64,000 nt of DNA from Sphaerimonospora cavernae (GTDB lineage: Bacteria > Actinomycetota > Actinomycetes > Streptosporangiales > Streptosporangiaceae), in contig NZ_JBHMQT010000032.1 in assembly GCF_042435035.1 (NCBI RefSeq), positions 124,001 through 188,000 on the forward strand. The letters are read 5' to 3'. Below the pieces are notes generated by a model that did not search any database, had not been told where the DNA came from, and was given only the letters and a program-made list of their open reading frames with translations. The position numbers and the translations under genes were made by a program. Within the stretch, counting starts at the first letter, position 1. The number at the start of each line of letters is the position of its first letter. Below are positions 47,827-56,820 of this stretch, piece after piece.

Positions 47827-47886
47827 TCAGAGCCGTTCCACATTGAAACCCCGGCACCGGTCGCGCGTGTCGAAGACGAACGCGCT
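47827..47886 (-). pseudogene. Conserved 19-residue C-terminus, right copy
   Basis: The minus-strand peptide SAFVFDTRDRCRGFNVERL ends in TGA, paralogous to 45925-45984. Upstream similarity stops at once; a possible 40-codon frame could start at a GTG near 47946. No other gene is visible in the 299-base gap 47801-48099. Confidence 0.5.
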
Positions 47887-48099
47887 GGCCCGGCGTGAGC
47901 GGATTCCGCGAGCGTGCTTCGGAGGTCTGTAAAGCCCTGGCAAGGACACCGCCGCACGCGAACGTCGGTCCCCCTCGCCTCTCCGCACGCCGCCAAACTG
48001 ACACCGCGCCGTCCGTCTTCTCGTCGACAGGCATCCCGAACGGCTCAGCCACCGGGAACCGCGGCATCCGAACCCTTACAAGCGGCGACTGGAGGATCG

Positions 48100-50019
48100 A
48101 TGTGCGGGATAGCCGGAACGGCGACCACGCTGACCCCGGACCCCGACCTGGTCCGCCGTATGTGCGATGTGATCGTCCACCGCGGTCCCGACGGCGCCGG
48201 CTACCACGACGACCGGCACGCCTCACTCGGCATGCGCCGCCTGGCCGTCATCGACGTCGCCACCGGTGACCAGCCCGTCCGCAACGAAGACGGGACCATC
48301 GTCGCCGTCTTCAACGGCGAGATCTACAACTACCCGGAGCTCCGCCGCGAACTCGCCGCCAAAGGACACCGCCTCCGCGGCCGAGGCGACTCGGAAACCC
48401 TCGTCCACCTCTACGAAGAACACGGCGCCGATCTCGTCCACCGGCTTCGCGGCATGTTCGCCTTCGCCATCTGGGACCGCACCCGCCAACGCCTCCTCCT
48501 CGTCAGAGACCGCGTGGGGAAGAAACCCCTGTACTGGCGGGCGGACGGCACCACCATCCACTTCGCCTCCGAGCTCAAATCCCTCGCCCAAGACCCCCGC
48601 ATGGCCCGCGGCATCGACCTGGTCGCCCTGCACCACTACCTGACCTACCAGTACGTCCCCGCCCCCTGGTCGATCTACGAGGGGGTGCGGAAGCTCTCGC
48701 CGGGTCACCTTCTCATCTGGGAGCGAGGCAGAGTCACCGTACGCCGCTACTGGAGCCTCGACCGGACCGGAGGCGGACGGGTGGACGAGCGGGAGGCCGA
48801 GGAACAACTCCGGGAGCTCCTGCTGGACGCGACCAGGATCCGCATGGTCAGCGAGCGTCCCATCGGCGCGTTCCTCTCCGGCGGCATCGACTCCTCCGCC
48901 GTCGTCGCCGCCATGGCCCTGCAGAGCTCCGAACCCGTGAAGACCTTCTGCATCGGTTTCGAGGACAGCAGGTACGACGAGCGGAACAAGGCCCGGATGG
49001 TCGCCGACCGGTACGGCACGGACCACCACGAACTGGTGGTGTCCACCGACCTGCTCGACATCCTGCCGCGCCTGGCATGGCAGTTCGACGAACCCTTCGC
49101 CGACTCGTCCGCCATCCCCAGCTTCTACGTCGCGCAGCTCAGCCGCAGGCACGTAACCGTGGCACTCAACGGCGACGGAGGCGACGAATGCTTCGGCGGC
49201 TACCAGCGGTACGCGCTGATGAACCAGGCACGAAGGATCCCCACCCTGCCCCGCCCGCTCGCGGCGATGTCCACGCGGGCCGGCGACCTCATCACCCGGC
49301 GGAGCCACGCCCGGTCGTCTCTCCGGCGACTCGGCCGGTTGATGCGGTTCGCTGCGGAGCACCCCACCCGTCGCTACGCCGCCCTCATGTCCTGCTTCAC
49401 ATCGGACCAGAAGGCCGGCGTCTACAGCGACGCGCTACGCGACCGGCTCGCGGGGACGGACAGCCACCTGCTCCTTGAGGCGATCTACCGCGACTCCTCG
49501 GCGGGCACCGACCTCGGGCGCGTCCTCGATGTGGACGTCATGAGCTATCTGCCCGGTGACCTGCTCGTCAAGGTGGACATCACGACGATGGCCAACTCTC
49601 TGGAGGCGAGATCGCCGTTCCTCGACCATCACCTGATGGAGTGGGCGGCGTCCCTTCCCGATGGCCTGCATGTCCGCGGCGGCCGCACGAAGCTGCTGCT
49701 CAAGCGCGCGGTCGCGCCCTGGCTGCCTCCCGAACTGCTGCGCTGTCCGAAGCAGGGGTTCGGTGTTCCGCTCGCCGCGTGGCTCCGCGGCGAGCTGCGC
49801 GACCTCGCCCATGACGTGCTCACCGACGACACCGCGCGGAGCAGGGGCCTGTTCCGGCCGGAGGCCGTACGGGACCTCCTGCTGCGGCACGCGAGCGGCG
49901 CCGACCACAGCGACCACCTGTGGGCCCTGCTCCAGTTCGAGCTGTGGCACCGCGCGCATGCCGAGCCGAGCGGACTCATCGGGGCGCAGACGGGTTGCCC
50001 TCGAGCCGGGAACCGCTGA
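48100..50019 (+). CDS. asnB: Asparagine synthase (glutamine-hydrolysing) / amidotransferase
   Basis: A 639-aa class II amidotransferase. ATG 48100 (GGAGG six bases upstream) is chosen because it exposes the catalytic Cys2: MCGIAGTATTL. The glutaminase part has VIVHRGPDGAGYH, VFNGEIYNYPELR and GRGDSETLVHLYEEHG. The synthetase part has the PP-loop SGGIDSSAVVA and NGDGGDECFGGYQRY. Homologues in polysaccharide and exosortase clusters probably amidate sugar acids rather than free aspartate; that is inference from context. Confidence 0.93.
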   Translation: MCGIAGTATTLTPDPDLVRRMCDVIVHRGPDGAGYHDDRHASLGMRRLAVIDVATGDQPVRNEDGTIVAVFNGEIYNYPELRRELAAKGHRLRGRGDSETLVHLYEEHGADLVHRLRGMFAFAIWDRTRQRLLLVRDRVGKKPLYWRADGTTIHFASELKSLAQDPRMARGIDLVALHHYLTYQYVPAPWSIYEGVRKLSPGHLLIWERGRVTVRRYWSLDRTGGGRVDEREAEEQLRELLLDATRIRMVSERPIGAFLSGGIDSSAVVAAMALQSSEPVKTFCIGFEDSRYDERNKARMVADRYGTDHHELVVSTDLLDILPRLAWQFDEPFADSSAIPSFYVAQLSRRHVTVALNGDGGDECFGGYQRYALMNQARRIPTLPRPLAAMSTRAGDLITRRSHARSSLRRLGRLMRFAAEHPTRRYAALMSCFTSDQKAGVYSDALRDRLAGTDSHLLLEAIYRDSSAGTDLGRVLDVDVMSYLPGDLLVKVDITTMANSLEARSPFLDHHLMEWAASLPDGLHVRGGRTKLLLKRAVAPWLPPELLRCPKQGFGVPLAAWLRGELRDLAHDVLTDDTARSRGLFRPEAVRDLLLRHASGADHSDHLWALLQFELWHRAHAEPSGLIGAQTGCPRAGNR

Positions 50020-50063
50020 GCACGATCAATTCAGCACAGAGAGCAGCAAGGGAGAGTTCCGCC

Positions 50064-51200
50064 GTGTCTCCGAGAAAGCAAGCCGATCTCCAGCGCGTCG
50101 CGCTCCTCAACGGGCAACTGGGACTGGGAGGCGCTGAGAGGCAACTGTCCCTGCTCGCGCTCGAACTGCGGGCGCGGGGCGTCGAAGTGTGCGTGCTCCT
50201 GCTGACCAGAGGAGGGCCCCACGAGGCGACGTTGCGCGACGCCGGCATCGCGGTGCACCATCTCGGCTTCGTCCGGTGGTCGTCCGGCCCGCTGGCGCCG
50301 GTATGGAACATCCGGGCCTTCGGCCGCATGGTGCGTCTGCTGCGCCGCATCGAGCCCGACGTCCTGCACGCGTTCCTGATGGAGAGCTACCTACTTGGGA
50401 CGCCTGCCGCGCGCCTGGCCCGGGTCCCCGTGATGGTCTCGGGGCGACGCGGCGTGAGTAACTTCAAGAAGCGCAACTGGGCCTTCGAACTCGGCACCAT
50501 GGTCACTCGCCTCGCGGATCACGTGGTCGCCAACGCGGTGGCCGTCGCGCGGGACGCCCGTACGGTCGAGCGCATCCCCGCACGCAAAATCAGCGTGATC
50601 TACAACGGGCTTTCCCGTTCGGCGTTCGACCCGGTGGAGCCCGAGCTCATCGACACCCGGCTGCCGGTCGTGGTGTGCGTGGCCGGGCTGCGCCCGGAAA
50701 AGGGGCATCGATTCCTCATCGACGCCGCCGCCATCCTGTCCCGTCGAGGACGCCCCTGTACGGTCGCGCTCGTGGGCGACGGCGCCGAGCGGGAGAACCT
50801 CGAAGCGCGGACACGTGCGCTCGGCGTCGATGTCCGTTTCCTGGGCACCCGGATGGACGTGCGGCCGCTGCTGGCCGGGGCCGACGTGGTGGCGCTCCCC
50901 TCGACCGCCGAGGGCTTGAGCAACGCGATCATGGAGGCGATGGCCGCCGGCCGGCCTGTCGTCGCGACGGCCGTCGACGGCAACCCCGAACTACTCGAGG
51001 ACCGCGGTGTCCTCGTCCCTCCCGCGGACGCCGTGGCGCTGAGCGACGGGATCCTGCGTGTGCTGGACGATCAGGAGTTCGCGGCCGGACTCGCAACCGC
51101 GGCACGTGCGTGGGCGCGCAAGAACCTCGACCTCGACGCCATGGTCGACGAGCATGTCGCCCTCTACCGCCGCCTGCTCGAGGAACGATGTGCGAGGTAG
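50064..51200 (+). CDS. GT4-family glycosyltransferase
   Basis: A 378-aa GT-B enzyme starting at GTG 50064, with GGGAGA upstream. The N-terminus has GQLGLGGAERQLSLLALELRARG (nucleotide-sugar transferase loop), a middle ISVIYNGLSRSAFD linker, VCVAGLRPEKGHRFLIDAAAIL, and the donor site PSTAEGLSNAIMEAMAAGRPVVAT. It transfers a sugar during repeat-unit assembly; the specificity is unknown. Its end overlaps the flippase start by 11 bases. Confidence 0.92.
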   Translation: MSPRKQADLQRVALLNGQLGLGGAERQLSLLALELRARGVEVCVLLLTRGGPHEATLRDAGIAVHHLGFVRWSSGPLAPVWNIRAFGRMVRLLRRIEPDVLHAFLMESYLLGTPAARLARVPVMVSGRRGVSNFKKRNWAFELGTMVTRLADHVVANAVAVARDARTVERIPARKISVIYNGLSRSAFDPVEPELIDTRLPVVVCVAGLRPEKGHRFLIDAAAILSRRGRPCTVALVGDGAERENLEARTRALGVDVRFLGTRMDVRPLLAGADVVALPSTAEGLSNAIMEAMAAGRPVVATAVDGNPELLEDRGVLVPPADAVALSDGILRVLDDQEFAAGLATAARAWARKNLDLDAMVDEHVALYRRLLEERCAR

Positions 51201-52530
51201 CCGGCTCCGTGTCCCGGTCATGAGCTCCTCCCTGACCGCCGTCGCCGGCATACTGGCCAGCCGCGTGCTGCGGCTGGCCCTGGGAGCGGTGACGGGAGTG
51301 CTCATCGCGCGCACCCTGCAGCCCGAGGGCAGGGGCGTCTATTCCGTGATAGCGACGACGGCCGGCGCCGCCATCGTCGTGGGCCACCTGTCGTTGGAGA
51401 AGTCGCAGATCGCCTTCTGGCCGGACTTCTCCCGCCATCGGCCGCTCATCACGAACGCGCTGGTCCTCGGCATGTCCCTTGGAACATTCGCGGCGCTGGC
51501 CACGGCCGGGTTCGTCATGGTGAACGACCTGCCCGGCACATTTCCGCTGTGGGCGACGGCGCTGCTCGTCATCCCGTTCGGCAGCGCTTCCGTGAATTTC
51601 ACCGCGATCCTGCTGCTGCGGTCGCAGCGGAAGGCGGTCAACCAGGCCACGGTGATCGCCTCGATGGTGCAATGCCTGCCCATCCTCGCCCTCGCGGCGG
51701 CCGGGCACGTCACCATCACGAGCGTGGTCATCTGCTGGGCCGCGTCCACCGTCGTGCCGTTCTTCATCTCGCTCCGGGCCCTGTGGCCGATCTCCCCGCG
51801 CTGTGAGAGGAGTCTCGTACGGCGCCAGGTCAGCCTTTCCGGCCGCTACCACGTCGGGCTCGTGGCGTACAACTTCCTGCTCAGCGCGGACATCTTCCTG
51901 CTGAGCGCGATGGACTCCGCGGCCACCGTGGGTCTCTACACGGTGGCCGTGACGATCACGAGCCTGGCCCGGATCCCCGCGGACTCGATCACTCAGGTCG
52001 TCCTTCCGAGACAGGCCGTCAGCGGAGCACTCGAGGCGGAGCGGGTCACCGCCCACACGCTGCGGCTCACCTTGCTCATTTCCACAGTCTTCCTCGGGCT
52101 GGTCGCCGCCGCCTCTCCCTGGCTGATCCCACTGGTGTACGGCGAGGCCTTCGCCACGAGTGTGGCTCCCCTGCTGGTGCTCGCTCCCGGCGCGGTCGCG
52201 CTGACCCTGGTACGGCCGGTCGAACAGTACCTGGTGCGGCTCGGCCGGCCGATCACGATGACGGCGATCTCCTGTGGGGCGCTGGCAGTGAACCTGCTCC
52301 TCAACCTGGTGGCGATTCCGCGGTGGGGAGCGGTCGGCGCGGCGCTCGCGTCGACCGTGGCCTACACGCTGCTGGCGTCGCTGGAGGCGGCGTGGTTCCT
52401 CCGATCGGCGCGGATGTCCGCGTCCGAACTGGTGCCGCGCCTTGCCGATCTGCGCAGGGCACCGGTCTCCGCCGCCTACTCCGATGAGGAGACGCCGCGA
52501 GCGGACAGCGCGCCGCAGCAGGTTCCCTGA
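51190..52530 (+). CDS. Polysaccharide flippase (Wzx-like, MOP superfamily)
   Basis: About 446 aa with twelve or more hydrophobic helices. It begins with the family motif AGILASRVLRLALGAVTGVLIARTLQPEGRGVYSVI and has the helix-7 signature DIFLLSAMDSAATVGLYTVAVTITSLARIPADSI. It would flip lipid-linked repeat units across the membrane. GTG 51190 (GAGGA five bases upstream) is preferred; ATG 51220 is the alternative. The 3' end overlaps the convergent gene by 55 bases. Confidence 0.88.
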   Translation: MRGSRLRVPVMSSSLTAVAGILASRVLRLALGAVTGVLIARTLQPEGRGVYSVIATTAGAAIVVGHLSLEKSQIAFWPDFSRHRPLITNALVLGMSLGTFAALATAGFVMVNDLPGTFPLWATALLVIPFGSASVNFTAILLLRSQRKAVNQATVIASMVQCLPILALAAAGHVTITSVVICWAASTVVPFFISLRALWPISPRCERSLVRRQVSLSGRYHVGLVAYNFLLSADIFLLSAMDSAATVGLYTVAVTITSLARIPADSITQVVLPRQAVSGALEAERVTAHTLRLTLLISTVFLGLVAAASPWLIPLVYGEAFATSVAPLLVLAPGAVALTLVRPVEQYLVRLGRPITMTAISCGALAVNLLLNLVAIPRWGAVGAALASTVAYTLLASLEAAWFLRSARMSASELVPRLADLRRAPVSAAYSDEETPRADSAPQQVP

Positions 52531-53753
52531 CCGCGACACCCGAGGCGATCGCTCCGGTCCTCTTCTCGTCGCCGCGCGGCCCTGGTCCAGGCGACCGCGG
52601 CCAGCAGGCTCACGACCATGACGATCGGCATCCGCTGCCGGAAGATGAGACCGACGTTGGACATGCTCGTCGCGTACACAATCGTGGAGGGCACGATGAA
52701 GAGAAGCATCATCATCAGCGTTCTCCGATGTCGGCCCCACAGCTGACGCGCTCCACGCACCGCGCAGAAGAGCAGGTAATACCAGAGCAGCGTTTCGATT
52801 TTCGCGAGCTGCAGCACAGCGCTTCCGCCCATCCAGGGAAACGGTGACAGCAGTGTGTAGGCGAGCTTCGGCGCGAACGCGCTCCACGGGTTCCCACCGT
52901 CTTCGAAGACGACCCCGGAACCCCCCTCCGCGTTCGCGAGGCGGACCGTCTCCGACTGCCCACGTTCAAGCTGCGCCTGCATCGGTTCGACCACCGCGTT
53001 CCGCGTCGCTTCGGGAAAGAACATGACGGGCACCAGCAGCCCGGTGAGAAGGGCGAGGGCGCACAACGGGAGAGCGCGCCTGGCCCCGACGAAGCCGAGG
53101 ACCAGAGGCAACCCGCACATGAACACCATGTAGGGGCGCACGTGCCACAGAGCCCACAGCAGTGGCAGGAGCAGCAGCAGTTTCCGTATGTCGAATCTCT
53201 GGACGTTCGAGGCGGCCAGTCCCAGGCACGCCACGACGCAGAACACATTGAAACCGTCTTTGAACGTGTCCGACGTGTGCAGCAGGAACGCGGGCATGAA
53301 CGCCGTCAGAACGAGAAGCCGGTAGGAGGCGCGTTCGTCGGCGCCGATGATCCTGGCGAATCTGTACATGATGATGCACAGTGCGCACGCGATGAGCGCG
53401 ATCACAGACGTGCATGCCAGGAGGGCCGGTCCGTCGCACACGTAGAAGATGAGCGCGAAAAGATTGCACGGCACCGCCACGCCGTCGAGGGCGCTGATCT
53501 GATCGGAGGTGACGAACTGGAAGCCCTCACGTTGCCAGTACGCGACGATCTCCAGTGCCCTGTACTCGTACGTGTAGTTGTCGCCCCCGTACGGCAGCAG
53601 ACCACTCCGCACGATCAGGACATGGATGACCAACCGTACGACGAACGCCAGGAGCAGCACCCGCAGGGCCCGCCACGCCACGTCTCCGTTCAGGAAAGTC
53701 TGGACAAGAAAGACAAGCATCATCGCGGAAATCGCGACGACTATGTATTCCAC
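52476..53753 (-). CDS. Polytopic membrane protein, probable polysaccharide polymerase (Wzy-like)
   Basis: A 425-aa protein with about ten hydrophobic segments and a periplasm-sized loop (MQAQLERGQSETVRLANAEGG to FAPKLAYTLLSPFPW). LLPYGGDNYTYEYRALEIV near residue 53 resembles the first loop of polymerase-like and glycosyltransferase-like membrane proteins. The cluster has a flippase and otherwise lacks a polymerase, which supports the role, but sequence evidence alone is weak. It is encoded opposite to its neighbours. Confidence 0.6.
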   Translation of the reverse strand: MEYIVVAISAMMLVFLVQTFLNGDVAWRALRVLLLAFVVRLVIHVLIVRSGLLPYGGDNYTYEYRALEIVAYWQREGFQFVTSDQISALDGVAVPCNLFALIFYVCDGPALLACTSVIALIACALCIIMYRFARIIGADERASYRLLVLTAFMPAFLLHTSDTFKDGFNVFCVVACLGLAASNVQRFDIRKLLLLLPLLWALWHVRPYMVFMCGLPLVLGFVGARRALPLCALALLTGLLVPVMFFPEATRNAVVEPMQAQLERGQSETVRLANAEGGSGVVFEDGGNPWSAFAPKLAYTLLSPFPWMGGSAVLQLAKIETLLWYYLLFCAVRGARQLWGRHRRTLMMMLLFIVPSTIVYATSMSNVGLIFRQRMPIVMVVSLLAAVAWTRAARRREEDRSDRLGCRGQGTCCGALSARGVSSSE

Positions 53754-54137
53754 AGAGAATCACCTGAACGATATGGCGCACGGAACGGGAGAGCAGAAAC
53801 GTCTCGACACTGTAACCCGGTAAACGTGCAGGTCGCCGGGCACGCGGCCGCCGAACGTTCCAAGTCACGGCAAAGGATCCGGCAACCGATCAGACCCGCG
53901 GCCGGCATCGTATGGCGCCGTATGGCGCCGTTTTCCACGCAGCGGAGACCCGTCGGGAACACCATGAGAATATCTCTGGAAAGTCGCCGGAAGGAGGCCC
54001 CGGCTCGTCGCGTCCCGGCGCCGATCAAAAGCCCGGCAAGAAAACGATCGGGCGGATGCGCCCGAGCCCGTCCGGGCCGATCGGGTAGCCAGGCTTGCTC
54101 CCATGGCGACATCTGACATGCGTTCCAGGGGGTCGGC
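53754..54137. other. 384-base divergent intergenic region
   Basis: Lies between the minus-strand polymerase-like gene and the plus-strand GT4 gene, and should hold both promoters. A 10-bp direct repeat CGTATGGCGC occurs twice in tandem (53909-53928). I see no gene, RNA or clear operator. Confidence 0.5.
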
Positions 54138-55295
54138 ATGAGAATTCTGCACATCGGACATCGCCTGCCGCCGGAGCCGGGCGGCAAGGAACGTTACATC
54201 GAGCGCCTCGTCCATGAGCAACTCCTCCGCGGGCACGAGGTCGTCCTCGCGCATCGGCGGGGCAGCGCGCCACACGGAACGGAACTCCTGCCGCTCACCC
54301 GCACCGCCATGAGCCGGGCCGTGTCGCTGAAGTCCGATGAGATCGCGTTCGCCATGGAATGCGCGAAGGCCCTCCGCCGGATGCGCGGCATCGAGATCAT
54401 CCACGCGCACGGCGATCACCGCGAGGCGCTTCACCTCGGCCCGCCCGCGCGGCGGCTGGGCGTCCCGCTCGTGGTCCATGTCCACGGCGCGCTGAACATC
54501 CGCCACCGGCGGATCATGCCGTGGGCCTTCCGCGATGTCGCCGGGTTCATCGTGTCGGGTACGAGACCCGGAGCGAACCTGCTCGCGGCCGGGGTCCCCG
54601 ACAGGCTCATCCGCTCGCTGCCGGCCGGCGTGGACCTCGCCCGTCTCACCGGGATCCGGGAGAGCGAACAGGTCGAGCGCGGGCTGATCGTCAGTGTGGG
54701 GTCGCTGCTGCCGGTGAAGAACCATCCGCTTACCATCGCGGCGTTCCACGAGATCCAGGCCGCGCATCCGCACGCGCGCCTCGTCATCGCCGGGAGCGGC
54801 CCGGAACGGGCCCGGCTCGAACGCCTGGCCGGCCCGGCCGTCCGCTTCACCGGGCAGATCCCGCCGGACGAGGTCTACCGCCTGGTCAGCCGGGCCGAGG
54901 TCTTCGTTCATTCCTCCCATCTGCTGCCCACCATCGGCGAGGGGATCCCCACCGCACCGCTCGAGGCGCTGGCGCTCGGCGCCGCGGTCGTCGTCTCCTC
55001 TGCGGCGTCACTCGAACCCGCGGTCACCGACGGGGCCGCCTACCGTGTGTTCCGCTCGGGATCGGTCGCCGATCTGGCCAGGCACCTGCGCGCGCTACTC
55101 GGCGACGACGCGGCGCGGCGGCGGATGGTCGCGCGCGGGGTCCGCGCGGCGTCCGATCTCGACTGGCCCCTCGTGGCCGGGCGCATCGAGGAGTGGTACG
55201 AGCGGCTGAAGCGTACGAGGGGAACCGAGATCTCGATGCCCTCGTACGCCGACACCCTCACACCCGGGCTTCACGCCCGTACCAGGTCCTCGTAG
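54138..55295 (+). CDS. GT4-family glycosyltransferase
   Basis: A 385-aa GT-B enzyme. The N-terminus is MRILHIGHRLPPEPGGKERYIERLVHEQLLRGHEV, the acceptor half has IIHAHGDHREALHLG, the hinge SLPAGVDLARL, and the donor half SVGSLLPVKNHPLTI and VFVHSSHLLPTIGEGIPTAPLEALALGAAVVVS. GGGG upstream of ATG 54138 is a modest ribosome site. It is convergent with the next gene, overlapping by 25 bases. Confidence 0.92.
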   Translation: MRILHIGHRLPPEPGGKERYIERLVHEQLLRGHEVVLAHRRGSAPHGTELLPLTRTAMSRAVSLKSDEIAFAMECAKALRRMRGIEIIHAHGDHREALHLGPPARRLGVPLVVHVHGALNIRHRRIMPWAFRDVAGFIVSGTRPGANLLAAGVPDRLIRSLPAGVDLARLTGIRESEQVERGLIVSVGSLLPVKNHPLTIAAFHEIQAAHPHARLVIAGSGPERARLERLAGPAVRFTGQIPPDEVYRLVSRAEVFVHSSHLLPTIGEGIPTAPLEALALGAAVVVSSAASLEPAVTDGAAYRVFRSGSVADLARHLRALLGDDAARRRMVARGVRAASDLDWPLVAGRIEEWYERLKRTRGTEISMPSYADTLTPGLHARTRSS

Positions 55296-56440
55296 AGCTC
55301 TTCGAACCATTCCGCGGTCGTGGCCATGTCAAGGCTGTCGGGATCGCTCTGGGCGGCGCCGGCCCGCAGCTCACGGTGGGTCCGCGGGTCCATCGCCTGA
55401 ATCACGGCTCCGGCGAGGGCGTCGGGCGAACCGGGGTCGGTGAGAATGCCGTTCCGCCCCGAGGTGATCAGATCGGGCAGCCCCCCGACCCTGGTGGAGA
55501 CGACGGGCACCCCCGCCGCGAGCGCCTCCATGACCACGACGGGCAGCCCCTCGTGGCGGGAGCTGAGAACGAGGAGGTCGGCCGCCGCGACCAGCCTCCT
55601 TGCTCCGGGCACCGGCCCGAGGACGCGCACCTGCCCGCCGAGGCGCCACTGCTTCACCTCGTGAGCGGTCTCGTCCCGCAGCGGCCCGTCACCCGCGAGC
55701 AGGAAGACGGCGTCCGGACGGGTCCGTATCACCTCGGCGGCCGCCTGAAGGAGCATGCGGTGATTCTTCTCGGGCCGGAAGTTGGCGACGGTGACGCACA
55801 GGAAGGCGGTCTCGGGCACGTCGAACTCACGCCGCACGTCGGCCGCCCGGGCGGCCCACCGCCGCTGCTCCCCCACGTCGACGCCGTGTACCCGGGTCAG
55901 CACGCGGCGGGAACCGACGACGGCGCGAGACCGCGCCACAGTCGGTGACACGGCTACGGTGCGGTCGTCCAGCCCCCGAGTGAGCCGGTCGAGATACATC
56001 GTCTTCGGCCATCGCACGCCGTGAACCGTCGAAACGAGAACGGGCCGGCGCCTGGTGAGGCGGACGAACGGGCGGAGCGCGATGGCGGGCGCCGGAGAAT
56101 GCACATTCAGCACATGAGGCGCTGTCCGGCGGACCGTGGCGACAAGCCTCGCGTAGACCAGCGCCCGCGGGCACGAACTGAGGTCGATGACCGTCACCCC
56201 GGCCGCGCGCAACCGCTCGATGAGCTCACCGGTCGACGTCCGCAAACAGATCACCGTATAGTCCACCACGCTGTTCACGATCCGTCTCCGGGCCGCCACA
56301 AGTCGCTCGACGAGCAGCACTTCGGCCCCTCCGGTGTCGAGGGTCTTCACGACCTCGCACACCCTGACACCGCTCATGGCGGGCCCGGCCGGTGTCACCA
56401 CATCAGCGTGATCGCAGCCGAAATTGGAATGACGGTCCAT
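55271..56440 (-). CDS. GT4-family glycosyltransferase
   Basis: A 389-aa GT-B enzyme on the minus strand. ATG 56440 has GGTGGA upstream; ATG 56377 (MSGVRVCEVVKTLDTGGAEVLL) would give the minimal family start. The domain series is GGAEVLLVERLV, VNVHSPAPAIALRPFVRL, VSTVHGVRWPKTMYLDRL, VANFRPEKNHRMLLQAAAEVI and the donor site SSRHEGLPVVVMEALAAGVPVVST. The substrate is unknown. Confidence 0.9.
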   Translation of the reverse strand: MDRHSNFGCDHADVVTPAGPAMSGVRVCEVVKTLDTGGAEVLLVERLVAARRRIVNSVVDYTVICLRTSTGELIERLRAAGVTVIDLSSCPRALVYARLVATVRRTAPHVLNVHSPAPAIALRPFVRLTRRRPVLVSTVHGVRWPKTMYLDRLTRGLDDRTVAVSPTVARSRAVVGSRRVLTRVHGVDVGEQRRWAARAADVRREFDVPETAFLCVTVANFRPEKNHRMLLQAAAEVIRTRPDAVFLLAGDGPLRDETAHEVKQWRLGGQVRVLGPVPGARRLVAAADLLVLSSRHEGLPVVVMEALAAGVPVVSTRVGGLPDLITSGRNGILTDPGSPDALAGAVIQAMDPRTHRELRAGAAQSDPDSLDMATTAEWFEELYEDLVRA

Positions 56441-56820
56441 GCGTTCCACCTACCGATTCTTTGTCTGCGCCATTCGGAACCGCGGGTTTGAAATGCCTGG
56501 GGATCACCGTGCTTCGGCTCGGCGAGCGTGCCGGAGGATATGTAAAGGAAATCATCATGAGAGGCGCAGGCAAGCGGAACACGCTCCCCTTGTCCTCTTC
56601 TTTCCAGCGAACTCGGACCGCTCGTCCACACTCGGGCCAACAGCGGGTCACACCGTCGTGACCAGCTACTTTGTTCTACTCACCCAAGCCGACAGCCGCT
56701 CGATCAGGTACGGGTAGCGAATCTGGAAACTTTTCGCCGCGACGGTGAGCGCACCAATGCGGAAATCCTCCGGCAAGTTAGCTTGTCCGTCGTGAGCCAC
56801 GCCTATCAGTGAGGAGCCCT
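56441..56820. other. 380-base divergent intergenic region with duplicated promoter sequence
   Basis: The right end (about 56715-56820) resembles the sequence before the paralogous GT4 gene at 44115. Shared pieces are an ATCTGGAAA box, GGCGCGACGGTG/CCGCGACGGTG, GTTAGCTT-TCCG-CGTGA and GAGGAGCCC before the ATG. This suggests the promoter was duplicated with the gene. No gene is recognised in the rest. Confidence 0.55.
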
